This document shows positions 1 to 6,182 of a DNA stretch of 8,003 nt, piece by piece (position 1 is the first letter of the stretch; each line of letters starts with the position of its first letter). The position numbers were made by a program, and so were the translations under genes. The DNA comes from CAZZIZ01 sp964654535. GTDB lineage: Bacteria > Bacteroidota > Bacteroidia > Chitinophagales > UBA2359. A model generated the notes under the pieces. It ran no database searches. It was not told the DNA's origin and was given only the letters and a program-made list of their open reading frames with translations. The stretch lies in contig CAZZIZ010000151.1 in assembly GCA_964654535.1 (NCBI GenBank), positions 1 through 8,003 on the forward strand, in the 5' to 3' direction.

Positions 1-533
1 TTTTCTTCTGGCGTCTCACCAAGTATGGCGTTGAGGTCTTCTTTGAAACCCATGTTGAGCATTTCGTCGGCTTCATCTAGAACTACGCGCTGAACATCTT
101 GTAGGTCAAGTTTGCGACGCTTGATTAAATCGACGCAACGACCAGGAGTAGCGACAACAATGTGGACACCTCTTCGCAAAGCACGAATTTGTGTTTCAAT
201 ACTTGAGCCACCATATACGGCAAGAATGGAAAGGCCTTTTACATACTTGGCAAAAGACTCAAGATCTTTCGAGATCTGAATACAAAGCTCACGGGTAGGA
301 GCGAGGACAATACCTTGAACAGCATAATCTTTCACATCGATGTGGTGAATGAGCGGAAGTCCGAAGGCCGCAGTTTTTCCTGTTCCAGTTTGAGCGCTGG
401 CAATCAAATCTTGATCGGAGTTTAGGCAATGGGGAATAGCCTGGGCTTGGATAGGCGTAGGTGTTTCATAGCCCAGCTCACTGATGGCTTTGATGATGCG
501 CTTGTCAATACCTATCTCTGCAAATGATTCCAT
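1..533 (-). CDS. DEAD-box ATP-dependent RNA helicase, N-terminal part (cut by window edge)
   Basis: ATP-dependent RNA unwinding enzyme of the DEAD-box family (superfamily 2). The visible 177 residues are most of the first RecA-like domain. The Q motif is GYETPTPIQ (21-29) with its upstream aromatic Phe4. Walker A is AQTGTGKT (47-54), motif Ia is PTREL (79-83), a GG follows at 108-109, motif Ib is TPGR (129-132), and the Walker B/DEAD box is at 153-156. The context VLDEADEMLNMGF resembles DeaD/CshA-type helicases acting in ribosome assembly or RNA turnover, often cold-induced. The subfamily cannot be fixed because the second RecA domain and C-terminal tail lie outside the window. ATG at 533 puts Phe4 at the standard 17-residue distance before the Q motif, so it is the preferred start. 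There is no clear Shine-Dalgarno sequence. The gene is divergent from pyrD. Confidence 0.96.
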   Translation of the reverse strand, partial: MESFAEIGIDKRIIKAISELGYETPTPIQAQAIPHCLNSDQDLIASAQTGTGKTAAFGLPLIHHIDVKDYAVQGIVLAPTRELCIQISKDLESFAKYVKGLSILAVYGGSSIETQIRALRRGVHIVVATPGRCVDLIKRRKLDLQDVQRVVLDEADEMLNMGFKEDLNAILGETPEE

Positions 534-545
534 TCTGTCTTCGAT

Positions 546-553
546 CAAATTAA
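546..553 (-). promoter_or_regulatory. Candidate Bacteroidota -7 promoter box for the helicase gene
   Basis: On the minus strand this reads TTAATTTG, one mismatch from the Bacteroidota sigma-ABfr -7 consensus TAnnTTTG. It would place transcription start only a few bases before the ATG at 533, giving a very short leader. No convincing TTTG at the usual -33 distance was found. This is a weak match in AT-rich DNA and only a candidate. Confidence 0.22.
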
Positions 554-617
554 GCCACAAGATTACCACAATTCTATGCCATATGCCTTGACATTCCCTG
601 AAGATGAACACTAATAG

Positions 618-632
618 GCAGACATAGTCTGC
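618..632. promoter_or_regulatory. Perfect palindrome in the helicase/pyrD divergent spacer, possible operator
   Basis: GCAGAC and GTCTGC form a perfect 6-bp inverted repeat around ATA. The site sits 85 nt before the helicase start and 116 nt before the pyrD start. No T-run follows on either strand, so it does not look like a terminator. A short symmetric site between divergent genes suits a dimeric regulator, but no known operator is recognised. The rest of the 215-bp spacer shows nothing clear; a TAgtTTTA at 727-734 is a weak pyrD -7 candidate. Confidence 0.3.
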
Positions 633-748
633 GTAATAGCGATTATTTCAATCCAAATTTGATTTCTGCATCAACATCGGGGATAAATAGAAATGAGTAG
701 GAGCAATTTGCTTGAAGGCGATTCGCTAGTTTTACGCAAATATTCCTA

Positions 749-1771
749 TTGTATTCCCTTATTAAATCCCTTCTTTTCCTTTTCCCGGCCGAACGCGCTC
801 ACTATTTAGCGATGGATTTACTGGCCACTTTTCGAAAGCTGCCGCTGATACTTCCAATGCTTCGAGGCAAAAACCCTTTAGAACAGAAAGACCTGGCAAA
901 ACAAGTCTTCGGACTTGATTTTCCTCACCCAGTTGGACTAGCCGCAGGATTCGACAAGGATGCGCGTTGGATAGATGCACTTTCGGATTTGGGTTTTGCC
1001 TTCATTGAAATAGGTACGGTAACTCCGAAGCCGCAGGCAGGCAACCCGCAACCAAGATTGTTTCGATTGAAAAAAGATCGCGCTTTGATAAACCGTATGG
1101 GTTTCAATAACCAAGGTGTGCAGGCTGCGGTCGAAAGATTGAAAAAGCGAAATTCGAAAGTTATTGTCGGTGGCAACATTGGCAAGAACAAAGTGACCCC
1201 AAACGCTGAGGCGGTCAACGATTATGTTATTTGTTTTGACGCGCTCTTCGATTATGTCGATTACTTTGTGGTAAACGTAAGTTCGCCAAACACTCCTGGA
1301 TTACGCGAGCTGCAAGAAAAAGGCCCGCTCTTAGAAATCTTAAACGCCTTACAAGTTCGCAACCGCGCGCAGAAAAACACCAAACCTATTTTGTTGAAAA
1401 TAGCACCCGACCTAAACGAAGACCAACTCAACGATATAGTCGACATTGTAAAAGAAAGCGGCATCGATGGATTGATTGCAAGTAACACCACGATTGATCG
1501 TTCGGGTTTACAAACTTCCGAAAGCGAAGTTTTGGAAATTGGAAACGGGGGTTTGAGTGGTGCACCGGTTAAAAATAGATCGACGGAAGTGATTCGTCAT
1601 TTGAATGAACGCTCGGGTGGCACGATTCCTATTATAGGTGTAGGTGGTATTGCCAATGCAAAAGACGCGCAGGAAAAACTAGATGCTGGAGCCAGCTTAG
1701 TGCAGGTTTACACTGGCTTTATTTACGAAGGACCAGGTATCGTTTCGAATATTGTTCAGGGTCTAAAATAA
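749..1771 (+). CDS. pyrD: Dihydroorotate dehydrogenase (quinone), class 2
   Basis: Oxidises dihydroorotate to orotate, the fourth step of de novo pyrimidine synthesis, with FMN as cofactor and membrane quinone as electron acceptor. The N-terminal helices (about 1-40, MYSLIKSLLF...AERAHYLAM) match the membrane-associated quinone tunnel of class 2 enzymes. Visible motifs are GLAAGFDKD (63-71), NRMGFNN (115-121), the orotate and catalytic segment VNVSSPNTPGL (175-185), LLKIAPDL (215-222), SNTT (245-248), GGLSG (267-271), and the FMN phosphate site GVGGI (297-301) plus YTG (321-323). By alignment with E. coli PyrD the catalytic base is Ser179 and Asn176 contacts orotate; class 1 enzymes use Cys instead. 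The length of 340 is typical. The start is a TTG: the reading frame is closed upstream at 713-715, and the first ATG (814) would remove the conserved MY..........AE.AH N-terminus. Confidence 0.97.
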   Translation: MYSLIKSLLFLFPAERAHYLAMDLLATFRKLPLILPMLRGKNPLEQKDLAKQVFGLDFPHPVGLAAGFDKDARWIDALSDLGFAFIEIGTVTPKPQAGNPQPRLFRLKKDRALINRMGFNNQGVQAAVERLKKRNSKVIVGGNIGKNKVTPNAEAVNDYVICFDALFDYVDYFVVNVSSPNTPGLRELQEKGPLLEILNALQVRNRAQKNTKPILLKIAPDLNEDQLNDIVDIVKESGIDGLIASNTTIDRSGLQTSESEVLEIGNGGLSGAPVKNRSTEVIRHLNERSGGTIPIIGVGGIANAKDAQEKLDAGASLVQVYTGFIYEGPGIVSNIVQGLK

Positions 1772-1779
1772 TTTTCTCT

Positions 1780-1801
1780 AAATCACTTGGCGATTTTTTT
1801 T
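1780..1801 (+). terminator. Weak hairpin plus T-run after pyrD
   Basis: AAATC at 1780-1784 pairs with GATTT at 1792-1796 around a 7-nt loop, and the right arm runs straight into T residues up to 1801. The position, 9 nt after the pyrD stop, suits an intrinsic terminator. The stem is only 5 bp and AT-rich, so termination may be inefficient. Confidence 0.4.
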
Positions 1802-1838
1802 GGGAACAGCTATTAGTTCTTGCCCATATTATTTGTAT

Positions 1839-1858
1839 ATTACATAAAATTACATAAG
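1839..1858 (+). repeat. Two tandem 10-bp units just before the start of the type IX secreted protein gene
   Basis: ATTACATAAA (1839-1848) is followed directly by ATTACATAAG (1849-1858), which ends one base before the ATG at 1860. The two units match at nine of ten bases. It is an AT-rich, unstructured leader with no Shine-Dalgarno sequence, as usual in Bacteroidota, where A-rich leaders aid initiation. A TA-n3-TTTG sequence at 1827-1835 is close to the -7 consensus but has one base too many between the halves. Confidence 0.4.
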
Positions 1859-1859
1859 T

Positions 1860-3314
1860 ATGAGAGCGAAATGTTTAGTATGTCTTTTCTCCATCTGGAT
1901 TCTACCTATAGTAGTCTCGGCTCAGGCTGAAGTGACCCTGATAGAATTGCAAGAAACCCAGAGCGCGAGGGATTTCAAAGACATTGGCGAAGAGGGGTAT
2001 ATGCTCGTTGGGAAAAATGAAGAAGGTTCTTTTTTATTTGAGAATGCGGCTATAATGCTATTTGATAATGATCTCAATTATCTGAATTCATTGTATGCCT
2101 TTTTTGATTCAATGGAATTTTTAGCTGAATCTGTTTTTCGAGATGCAGATGGAAATTTCTTAGTTTATGGATTTGTAGCGGATGAAGATGGATTTTCTAA
2201 TTTCCAAGCTGTGGTCATTCTAGATTCACAAGGAAACATTATAGAGCAAACTCAAGTGCCGGAGATTATTCCGGGACTTATCCTTTCGTCTCAATTGCTT
2301 TATAACGATAATCTCTATATAGCTGGCGTTAACGGGGAGGCTGAATTAGTTGTAGTTAAAATGAATCTCGATGGTTCTATTGAATGGACTAAGGCCTACT
2401 CAGGCTTGGGTTCTTTTATCCGAGTAAATGATATTCAATTTGTTAACGACAAATTCTATATACAGGCGCGGAAGTGGAATGACCAACAAGACGGTTACAG
2501 TGCTTCAATATTTGAGTTTGATGCTTCCTTAGATGAATTGATTTGGCAAACCGAACATCAACAACAAGACCTCAATTTTAGTGATTATGCGAGTCTTCTG
2601 TTTGACGATGACGGAAGCTTTACAGCAATTGGCTGGATAACGGATCCTGTAACAGATAATCTCAATCAATCCATTATTCATTACAATGCAGATAAAGAGA
2701 TAGAATGGGAGCAATATTTTGGAGACTACGATTTTACGATTGCAAAAAATATATTTCATCACCCTTTGGAGGGATACATCATTAGTGGTAGCATTAAAGT
2801 TAATGATGAGCCTGACGGTAGACGAGTTTATATCGCTCAAATGGACGCCGGTGGCCTAGTAACAGATATAAGCATGTATCGTGGGTCAGATCAAGCGGAA
2901 AATAATTCTGCGATCGAAGCCATACAGTTGGACGATGGAGATATTATTCTGGCGGGTAATGCATCTCTATTTTTTGCGGGCGATTCTCCTTCTAATGTTT
3001 TCTTTGTTGAAACGACGGCCTTCGGTGTATCTACTGGAATTGGCGATGCCGAACTGAATTTCAGTGCTGCCAATGTTTATCCTAACCCTGCCGAAGATCA
3101 TTTTTATCTGAGCTTAGACGAAGAATTCAACGGGGAAATAAGAATTGAGTTGTTTGGTCTTAACGGCCAAGTGTTACAGTCGGAGACTTTTACCAAAACT
3201 CCCGACCAAGACCTGAGAGTGGATTTAAACATAGTGTCGACCAATAAACTATTACTTGGAACCATCACTAAAGAAGGTTTTGAGACAGAGCGCTTTTTGC
3301 TTCAAAGAAAATAG
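1860..3314 (+). CDS. Secreted propeller-like protein with type IX secretion C-terminal sorting domain
   Basis: An exported protein of unknown specific function. Residues 1-21 are a Sec signal peptide (hydrophobic to VVSA, then QAEV). Residues about 45-390 contain loosely repeated beta-rich units of the pattern G-hydrophobic-G...D..G.hhW, such as LDGSIEWTKAYSG, ADKEIEWEQYFG, GYIISGS and GDIILAGN. These resemble the beta-propeller or delta-60-type repeats common in Bacteroidota secreted proteins. The last 85 residues (400-484) are a type A sorting domain: VYPNP (406-410), the central strand pair IELFGLNGQVLQSE (429-442) and a terminal beta-strand ending in basic QRK. The final block lacks the usual G.Y and is somewhat divergent. 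The type IX system exports such proteins across the outer membrane, removes this domain and releases or anchors the protein. No catalytic motif is visible, and the gene appears to be monocistronic. Confidence 0.85.
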   Translation: MRAKCLVCLFSIWILPIVVSAQAEVTLIELQETQSARDFKDIGEEGYMLVGKNEEGSFLFENAAIMLFDNDLNYLNSLYAFFDSMEFLAESVFRDADGNFLVYGFVADEDGFSNFQAVVILDSQGNIIEQTQVPEIIPGLILSSQLLYNDNLYIAGVNGEAELVVVKMNLDGSIEWTKAYSGLGSFIRVNDIQFVNDKFYIQARKWNDQQDGYSASIFEFDASLDELIWQTEHQQQDLNFSDYASLLFDDDGSFTAIGWITDPVTDNLNQSIIHYNADKEIEWEQYFGDYDFTIAKNIFHHPLEGYIISGSIKVNDEPDGRRVYIAQMDAGGLVTDISMYRGSDQAENNSAIEAIQLDDGDIILAGNASLFFAGDSPSNVFFVETTAFGVSTGIGDAELNFSAANVYPNPAEDHFYLSLDEEFNGEIRIELFGLNGQVLQSETFTKTPDQDLRVDLNIVSTNKLLLGTITKEGFETERFLLQRK

Positions 3315-3373
3315 CCCTTAATCCCGCGTGAAGGATAGAGGCGTTTGTCTGAGCTCCTGTTGTTGATGAACCG

Positions 3374-3405
3374 TAGCACTTAGCTCCCTAGAGCTAGAAG
3401 TGCTA
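3374..3405 (-). other. 32-nt bulged hairpin H2 in repeat copy 1
   Basis: On the minus strand a 7-bp lower stem TAGCACT/AGTGCTA is followed on the 5' arm by an unpaired TC. A 6-bp upper stem TAGCTC/GAGCTA then carries the loop TAGG. It corresponds to the hairpin at 7833-7864 in copy 2, which has the same size, bulge and loop type but different paired bases. Confidence 0.8.
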
Positions 3406-3454
3406 AGCGTGAAAGCAACAGAACAGAGCGAGCGCCGAAAGCCTGACCCAAGCC

Positions 3455-3486
3455 AATTTCTTGCTGCTTTAGCAGCAGAAGAAATT
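3455..3486 (-). other. 32-nt bulged hairpin H1 in repeat copy 1
   Basis: On the minus strand the lower stem is AATTTCT/AGAAATT, the unpaired bases are TC, the upper stem is TGCTGC/GCAGCA and the loop is TAAA. Although the sequence is unrelated to H2, the plan is identical: 7 bp, TC bulge on the 5' arm, 6 bp, 4-nt loop. The counterpart in copy 2 (7752-7770) keeps TC, a 6-bp stem TACGGC/GCCGTA and the following AG, but has a 3-nt loop and no lower stem. Confidence 0.78.
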
Positions 3487-3517
3487 TGCGCAGGGGCACG
3501 CCCAAATCCTTAAAATC

Positions 3518-5002
3518 TTAAGCTAGCTCAACATCTAACTCGTCTTCCCTTCTTCTGACGTAAAGCGCAATAGTAGTCAACAGGGAAAGCGCCAAACAAA
3601 GTAAACCCCATTCTGATGCTGTCGGAATTGGGTTGGTAGTACAAGCTGCACAAGGTCCTTCGCCCATTAGAGCGGCCATAACGGCCGGATTGTCTTGATC
3701 CGATATGTTCAAATTGTAAGTAGTGGTTCCATCTGCTGGTAGGAAAACGTTGAAGTTGAATCCGCTGCCATCGAGCGGGTCGCTTGCATTGATAAGTGCA
3801 GTTAAAGCCGCCGGTGACAATAGCACACCCGTGTCGTCGTATAAATCTGTACTAGCAGCTGAGTAAGGTCCTTCGCCCGGAAATCCTGGCGAAACGAAAA
3901 TGGTTATTTGCGCAAAATCGTTGAGGCCATCGCCATCAGTATCTATACCCGCGGCACAATTACAAGCTCCAGTAGTTAAAGAAAGTGTACCGGCTGCCAT
4001 TCCAGCACAAACACAGTTTGCATCTATAGCATCATTGGCAGTTGCTGGATCACCATCATCGCAAGGATCATTGGTAAACAAGCAAGAACCATCATCAGCC
4101 ATTGCCGCTGGATCAAAGTTGCACGCCGTGGCATCGGTACAGCCATTGCTAACTATTGAACCCGAGCAAGCGCATCCTGGATCGATTATATCGTTTATGG
4201 TATTTGGATCGCCATCGTCACAAGGATCATTTACAAAAATACAAGTGCCATCGTCGTTGGTAGCTGCGGGATCAAAGTTGCACGCTAGCGCATCTGTACA
4301 ACCGTCTACCATCATAATTGGGAATGGACAAGGGTCTCCTGGATTCCAAGGAACAACACCAGCAGGTCCGGCGAATTCTGTAACGCCGCCTATGGCTTGA
4401 GATTCACAGGCATTATTATATACAACGCAGTCGCAACCTATTACTTGCAAGAAGATACCAGGACAGATAACATTCGGATCAATTAAAGTTGCATCAACGC
4501 AGGTATCATCTACGCTAATAGTTGCTTCAAAACCACAAGTACTTACTATTGCGGTCGCATTGAACTCAACCAGCAAATCCGTACCGCTTACCATATAGGT
4601 AGTTGTGGTTAAGTCGGTAAGAAATTCTACAGCAGCGTCTGCTCCGCCTGCGGAGTTATCAAAAAGCACTGCACCAGTTGCAAGATCGGTAAGACGCAAC
4701 CAGTCGAAGTTGGAAAATATCCGCATCGATGTAAAGGTCAATGTAAATGGACCTGGGGCAGTTACCGTTGTGGTTGTAACGCAAGCTGCGTTCGGATAAT
4801 CTCCCGGGTCGCCCGAATCGGTCGTGGTACAATTGCCACCAATTCCACCAGTATTGCCATCACTAGGATCGGTCAGGATATCGCCGTCTGCGATCATAAA
4901 AGTTTCGGTAGCACAAGCAGTTGGTGTAACCACTTGAGCAGAGAGGGAAACGCAACAAAGGCTTGCCCAAACAATGGCAAGAGTTTTTAATCCATTCTTC
5001 AT
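3518..5002 (-). CDS. Cysteine-rich exported protein with CUB-like and repeat regions and an IPTL-type C-terminal anchor
   Basis: Probably a cell-surface or envelope protein; its function is not recognised. Residues 1-22 are a signal peptide ending SLSA. About 35-167 look CUB-like (beta-rich, with FDWLRLTDLATG and a Cys pair near the end). About 180-200 are a degenerate Kazal-like segment (CP...GCDCVVYNNAC). Two 53-residue tandem repeats follow (234-286 and 287-334), each GCTD..ACNFDPAA..DDG.C then NDPCDDGDP. DTDGDGLND (354-362) resembles a calcium-binding loop. The C-terminus has PIPTASEWG (458-466), one membrane segment (about 467-481), RRRED and an acidic tail. This is the IPTL-CTERM arrangement, with Ala for the usual Leu. 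A TTG nine bases upstream (5011) is possible, but ATG at 5002 starts directly with the basic MKNGLK signal sequence. That ATG lies one base after the stop of the upstream gene, suggesting translational coupling. Confidence 0.82.
   Translation of the reverse strand: MKNGLKTLAIVWASLCCVSLSAQVVTPTACATETFMIADGDILTDPSDGNTGGIGGNCTTTDSGDPGDYPNAACVTTTTVTAPGPFTLTFTSMRIFSNFDWLRLTDLATGAVLFDNSAGGADAAVEFLTDLTTTTYMVSGTDLLVEFNATAIVSTCGFEATISVDDTCVDATLIDPNVICPGIFLQVIGCDCVVYNNACESQAIGGVTEFAGPAGVVPWNPGDPCPFPIMMVDGCTDALACNFDPAATNDDGTCIFVNDPCDDGDPNTINDIIDPGCACSGSIVSNGCTDATACNFDPAAMADDGSCLFTNDPCDDGDPATANDAIDANCVCAGMAAGTLSLTTGACNCAAGIDTDGDGLNDFAQITIFVSPGFPGEGPYSAASTDLYDDTGVLLSPAALTALINASDPLDGSGFNFNVFLPADGTTTYNLNISDQDNPAVMAALMGEGPCAACTTNPIPTASEWGLLCLALSLLTTIALYVRRREDELDVELA
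4001..4303 (-). repeat. Two tandem protein-coding repeats (GCTD/DDGDP units)
   Basis: The units at 4303-4145 and 4144-4001 encode GCTD(A)..ACNFDPAA..DDG(T/S)C...NDPCDDGDP..(N)DIID..C.C.G. Long runs are the same in nucleotides; for example ATCAAAGTTGCACGC occurs on the plus strand in both. This points to duplication within the gene. Each unit has six Cys and many Asp residues, suggesting disulfide-linked, perhaps calcium-binding, extracellular modules. Similar units are common in large surface proteins of Saprospiria and relatives. Confidence 0.8.
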
Positions 5003-5003
5003 A

Positions 5004-5306
5004 TCAGTCAATTAATTCGTTTTCTTTTAAGCAATTAAGAACTGTAGTTATGGCTTGATACCTCTCGTCGAGCGGTTCACCGCTTTCTTCCGCCGCGTTT
5101 AGTTCAGCAAGAAGTGCATCGGCTTTTTCCACGCTCATGAATTCTTTCACTATAGCAAAAGTGCCGTCGGGATTGAGAAATAGTTCTCTTTCCAATTGGA
5201 TTTGTTCTTGGCTTGGAGCAACTTCTAATTCGTGGGCACATGGCGAATCCTGCGCACCAAGGGTAAGGCAGATTCCTAAAAGGAATAGGCTAAAGGATAT
5301 TTTCAT
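5004..5306 (-). CDS. Small exported protein of unknown function
   Basis: A 100-residue protein of no family I recognise. Residues 1-18 form a signal peptide (MKISFSLFLLGICLTLGA, cleavage near GA/QD). The mature part is short, acidic and mainly helical, with a Glu/Gln-rich stretch at 31-42, a small FLNPDGTFAIV beta-turn-beta piece at 43-53, and a helix to the end. It has two Cys (23 and 92) that could form a disulfide joining both ends. The gene ends one base before the start of the IPTL-anchored protein gene, so the two are almost surely co-transcribed and probably translationally coupled. A role with that surface protein (chaperone, subunit or binding partner) is only inferred from this. The upstream gap to the DUF4159 gene is 168 bp, enough for a separate promoter. 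Confidence 0.75.
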   Translation of the reverse strand: MKISFSLFLLGICLTLGAQDSPCAHELEVAPSQEQIQLERELFLNPDGTFAIVKEFMSVEKADALLAELNAAEESGEPLDERYQAITTVLNCLKENELID

Positions 5307-5362
5307 CTTAATTGGTCTTAGAACTCCAATATAGGAGCATCATAAGATAAAAAGACCCACAA

Positions 5363-5385
5363 TTAGATTCTTGATTGAAATCTAA
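5363..5385. promoter_or_regulatory. Inverted repeat upstream of the small exported protein/IPTL operon
   Basis: TTAGATT (5363-5369) and AATCTAA (5379-5385) are a perfect 7-bp inverted repeat with a 9-nt spacer, 57-79 nt before the operon start at 5306. TAGATTTC, part of one arm on the minus strand, occurs again at 5428-5421. It may be a regulator site. No T-run follows, so a terminator is unlikely. A weak hairpin at 5448-5430 (AATTCTC/GGGAATT with one G-T pair) may be the end signal of the preceding DUF4159 gene. Confidence 0.3.
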
Positions 5386-5474
5386 ATATTACCCCGATTT
5401 CTGCTTGTCTGAAACAAAATGAAATCTACAATTCCCTTATGGAGAATTTTGATTTGTTTAAAATGAGTAGGAGG

Positions 5475-6137
5475 TTATTGCTCAAAAGCAAACTGGATAA
5501 TATTCGCTCCCATTTGCAAAGCTTTGGTGCGAATTTCCTCGGGGTCGTTATGAACTTCGGGATCCTCCCAGCCATCGCCCAAATCACTTTCATAAGAATA
5601 GAAACAGACCAAACGACCTTCGTGAAAAATACCGAAGCCTCTTGGCGCCTCGCCATCGTGTTCGTGAACCTTGGGCAGTCCGTTATTGAAGTTGTATTTC
5701 TGGTGATAGATAGGATGGGAGAATGGAAGTTCCACCAGTTCTTTGTCCGGGAAAACTTGTTTCAGTGCTGGTCGCACGTATTGATCCATTCCATAATTAT
5801 CGTCGATGTGCAAGAAGCCACCCGCCAATAAATACAAGCGCAGATTTTCTGCCTCGTCGCTAGAGAGCACCACGTTGCCGTGCCCAGTCATATGCAAATA
5901 GGGTAGTCCAAAAATTTCAGGACTACCAACATCTACCGTTATGGGGTCTTCGCTAATATCCATTCCCAACTGACGGTTGCAATACTTTATCAGATTACCC
6001 AAAGCCGTGGGATTGGAGTACCAGTCCCCGGGCGTATATTTGAGGAGGCCAAAGGCAACCGTACTTTCGGGTGTATTAAAACTGTTGGTAAGTACCAAAC
6101 AGCTCAGGAGGATTATGTATAAAAAGCGCTTTCTCAC
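5475..6137 (-). CDS. Exported DUF4159 family protein
   Basis: A 220-residue protein of the DUF4159 family, whose fold resembles class I glutamine amidotransferase-like domains; its biochemical role is unknown. A short signal peptide or membrane anchor covers about 1-20 (basic RKR, then a hydrophobic stretch with a Cys at 13 not in a good lipobox). Family features are FG.LKY..GDWY (29-40), PYLHMTGHG (79-87), the strongly conserved LLAGGFLHIDDNYG (103-116), PFSHPIY (138-144), GRLVCFYSYESDLGDGW (174-190) and the terminal MGANIIQFAF (209-218). The protein is essentially this single domain, so it looks complete. The start is GTG at 6137, placing the basic RKRF directly before the hydrophobic segment. 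The gene is divergent from mltG across only 45 bp, so the pair may share control. I infer an envelope role from export and this neighbour only. Confidence 0.88.
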   Translation of the reverse strand: MRKRFLYIILLSCLVLTNSFNTPESTVAFGLLKYTPGDWYSNPTALGNLIKYCNRQLGMDISEDPITVDVGSPEIFGLPYLHMTGHGNVVLSSDEAENLRLYLLAGGFLHIDDNYGMDQYVRPALKQVFPDKELVELPFSHPIYHQKYNFNNGLPKVHEHDGEAPRGFGIFHEGRLVCFYSYESDLGDGWEDPEVHNDPEEIRTKALQMGANIIQFAFEQ

Positions 6138-6182
6138 AGTCTAAAAATACGTAGTATAGCCATTCATTGCAGAATAGATTTT
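6138..6182. promoter_or_regulatory. Compact 45-bp divergent promoter region between the DUF4159 gene and mltG
   Basis: Both genes start with non-ATG codons at the edges of this spacer. Near the DUF4159 start the minus strand reads TATTTTTA (6149-6142). Near the mltG start the plus strand reads TAGATTTT (6175-6182). Each is one base from the Bacteroidota -7 consensus TAnnTTTG. If used, both transcripts would begin at or next to their start codons, so they would be leaderless or nearly so. The matches are weak, and real promoters may lie inside the opposite gene. Confidence 0.25.

Larger units (their letters stand above)
3326..3506 (-). repeat. Structured Bacteroidota intergenic repeat element, copy 1
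   Basis: Read on the minus strand, the element starts with TTTGGGCGTGCCCC (3506-3493), has an inner box GGGTCAGGCT (3449-3440) and ends with TATCCTTCACGC (3337-3326). The GCGTG of the first box can pair with the final CACGC and close the element. Inside are two 32-nt bulged hairpins (3486-3455 and 3405-3374). The second is enclosed by a further stem: on the plus strand GCTC plus CTGTTG (3353-3362) against CAACAG and GAGC (3416-3429), with a 4-nt bulge. The element nearly fills the 203-bp gap between two converging genes. It begins 11 nt after the IPTL gene stop in sense orientation and ends 11 nt after the stop of the type IX gene in antisense. It encodes no protein. Similar elements are, from memory, frequent in Bacteroidota genomes. 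Confidence 0.75.

Noticed and set aside
3326..3506. Repeat element as an integron attC site
   Set aside because: It has imperfect palindromes with unpaired bases, but lacks the RYYYAAC and GTTRRRY core sites. No integrase or cassette array is visible.
3509..3522. CTTAA/TTAAG inverted repeat at the IPTL gene stop
   Set aside because: A 5-bp AT-only stem overlapping the stop codon without a T-run is too weak to call a terminator.
3900..4400. 166-residue open frame on the plus strand
   Set aside because: It is the antisense shadow of the repeated coding units of the IPTL-anchored gene. Its own repeats merely mirror them and there is no signal or domain.
691..5473. The 13-mer AAATGAGTAGGAG occurs at 691-703 and 5461-5473
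   Set aside because: One shared 13-mer is not surprising by chance in 8 kb, and the two contexts (before pyrD, and after the DUF4159 stop on the other strand) have nothing in common.
5439..5831. 130-residue plus-strand frame and 76-residue minus-strand frame (5426-5656)
   Set aside because: Both overlap the well-supported DUF4159 gene in other frames and show no family features.
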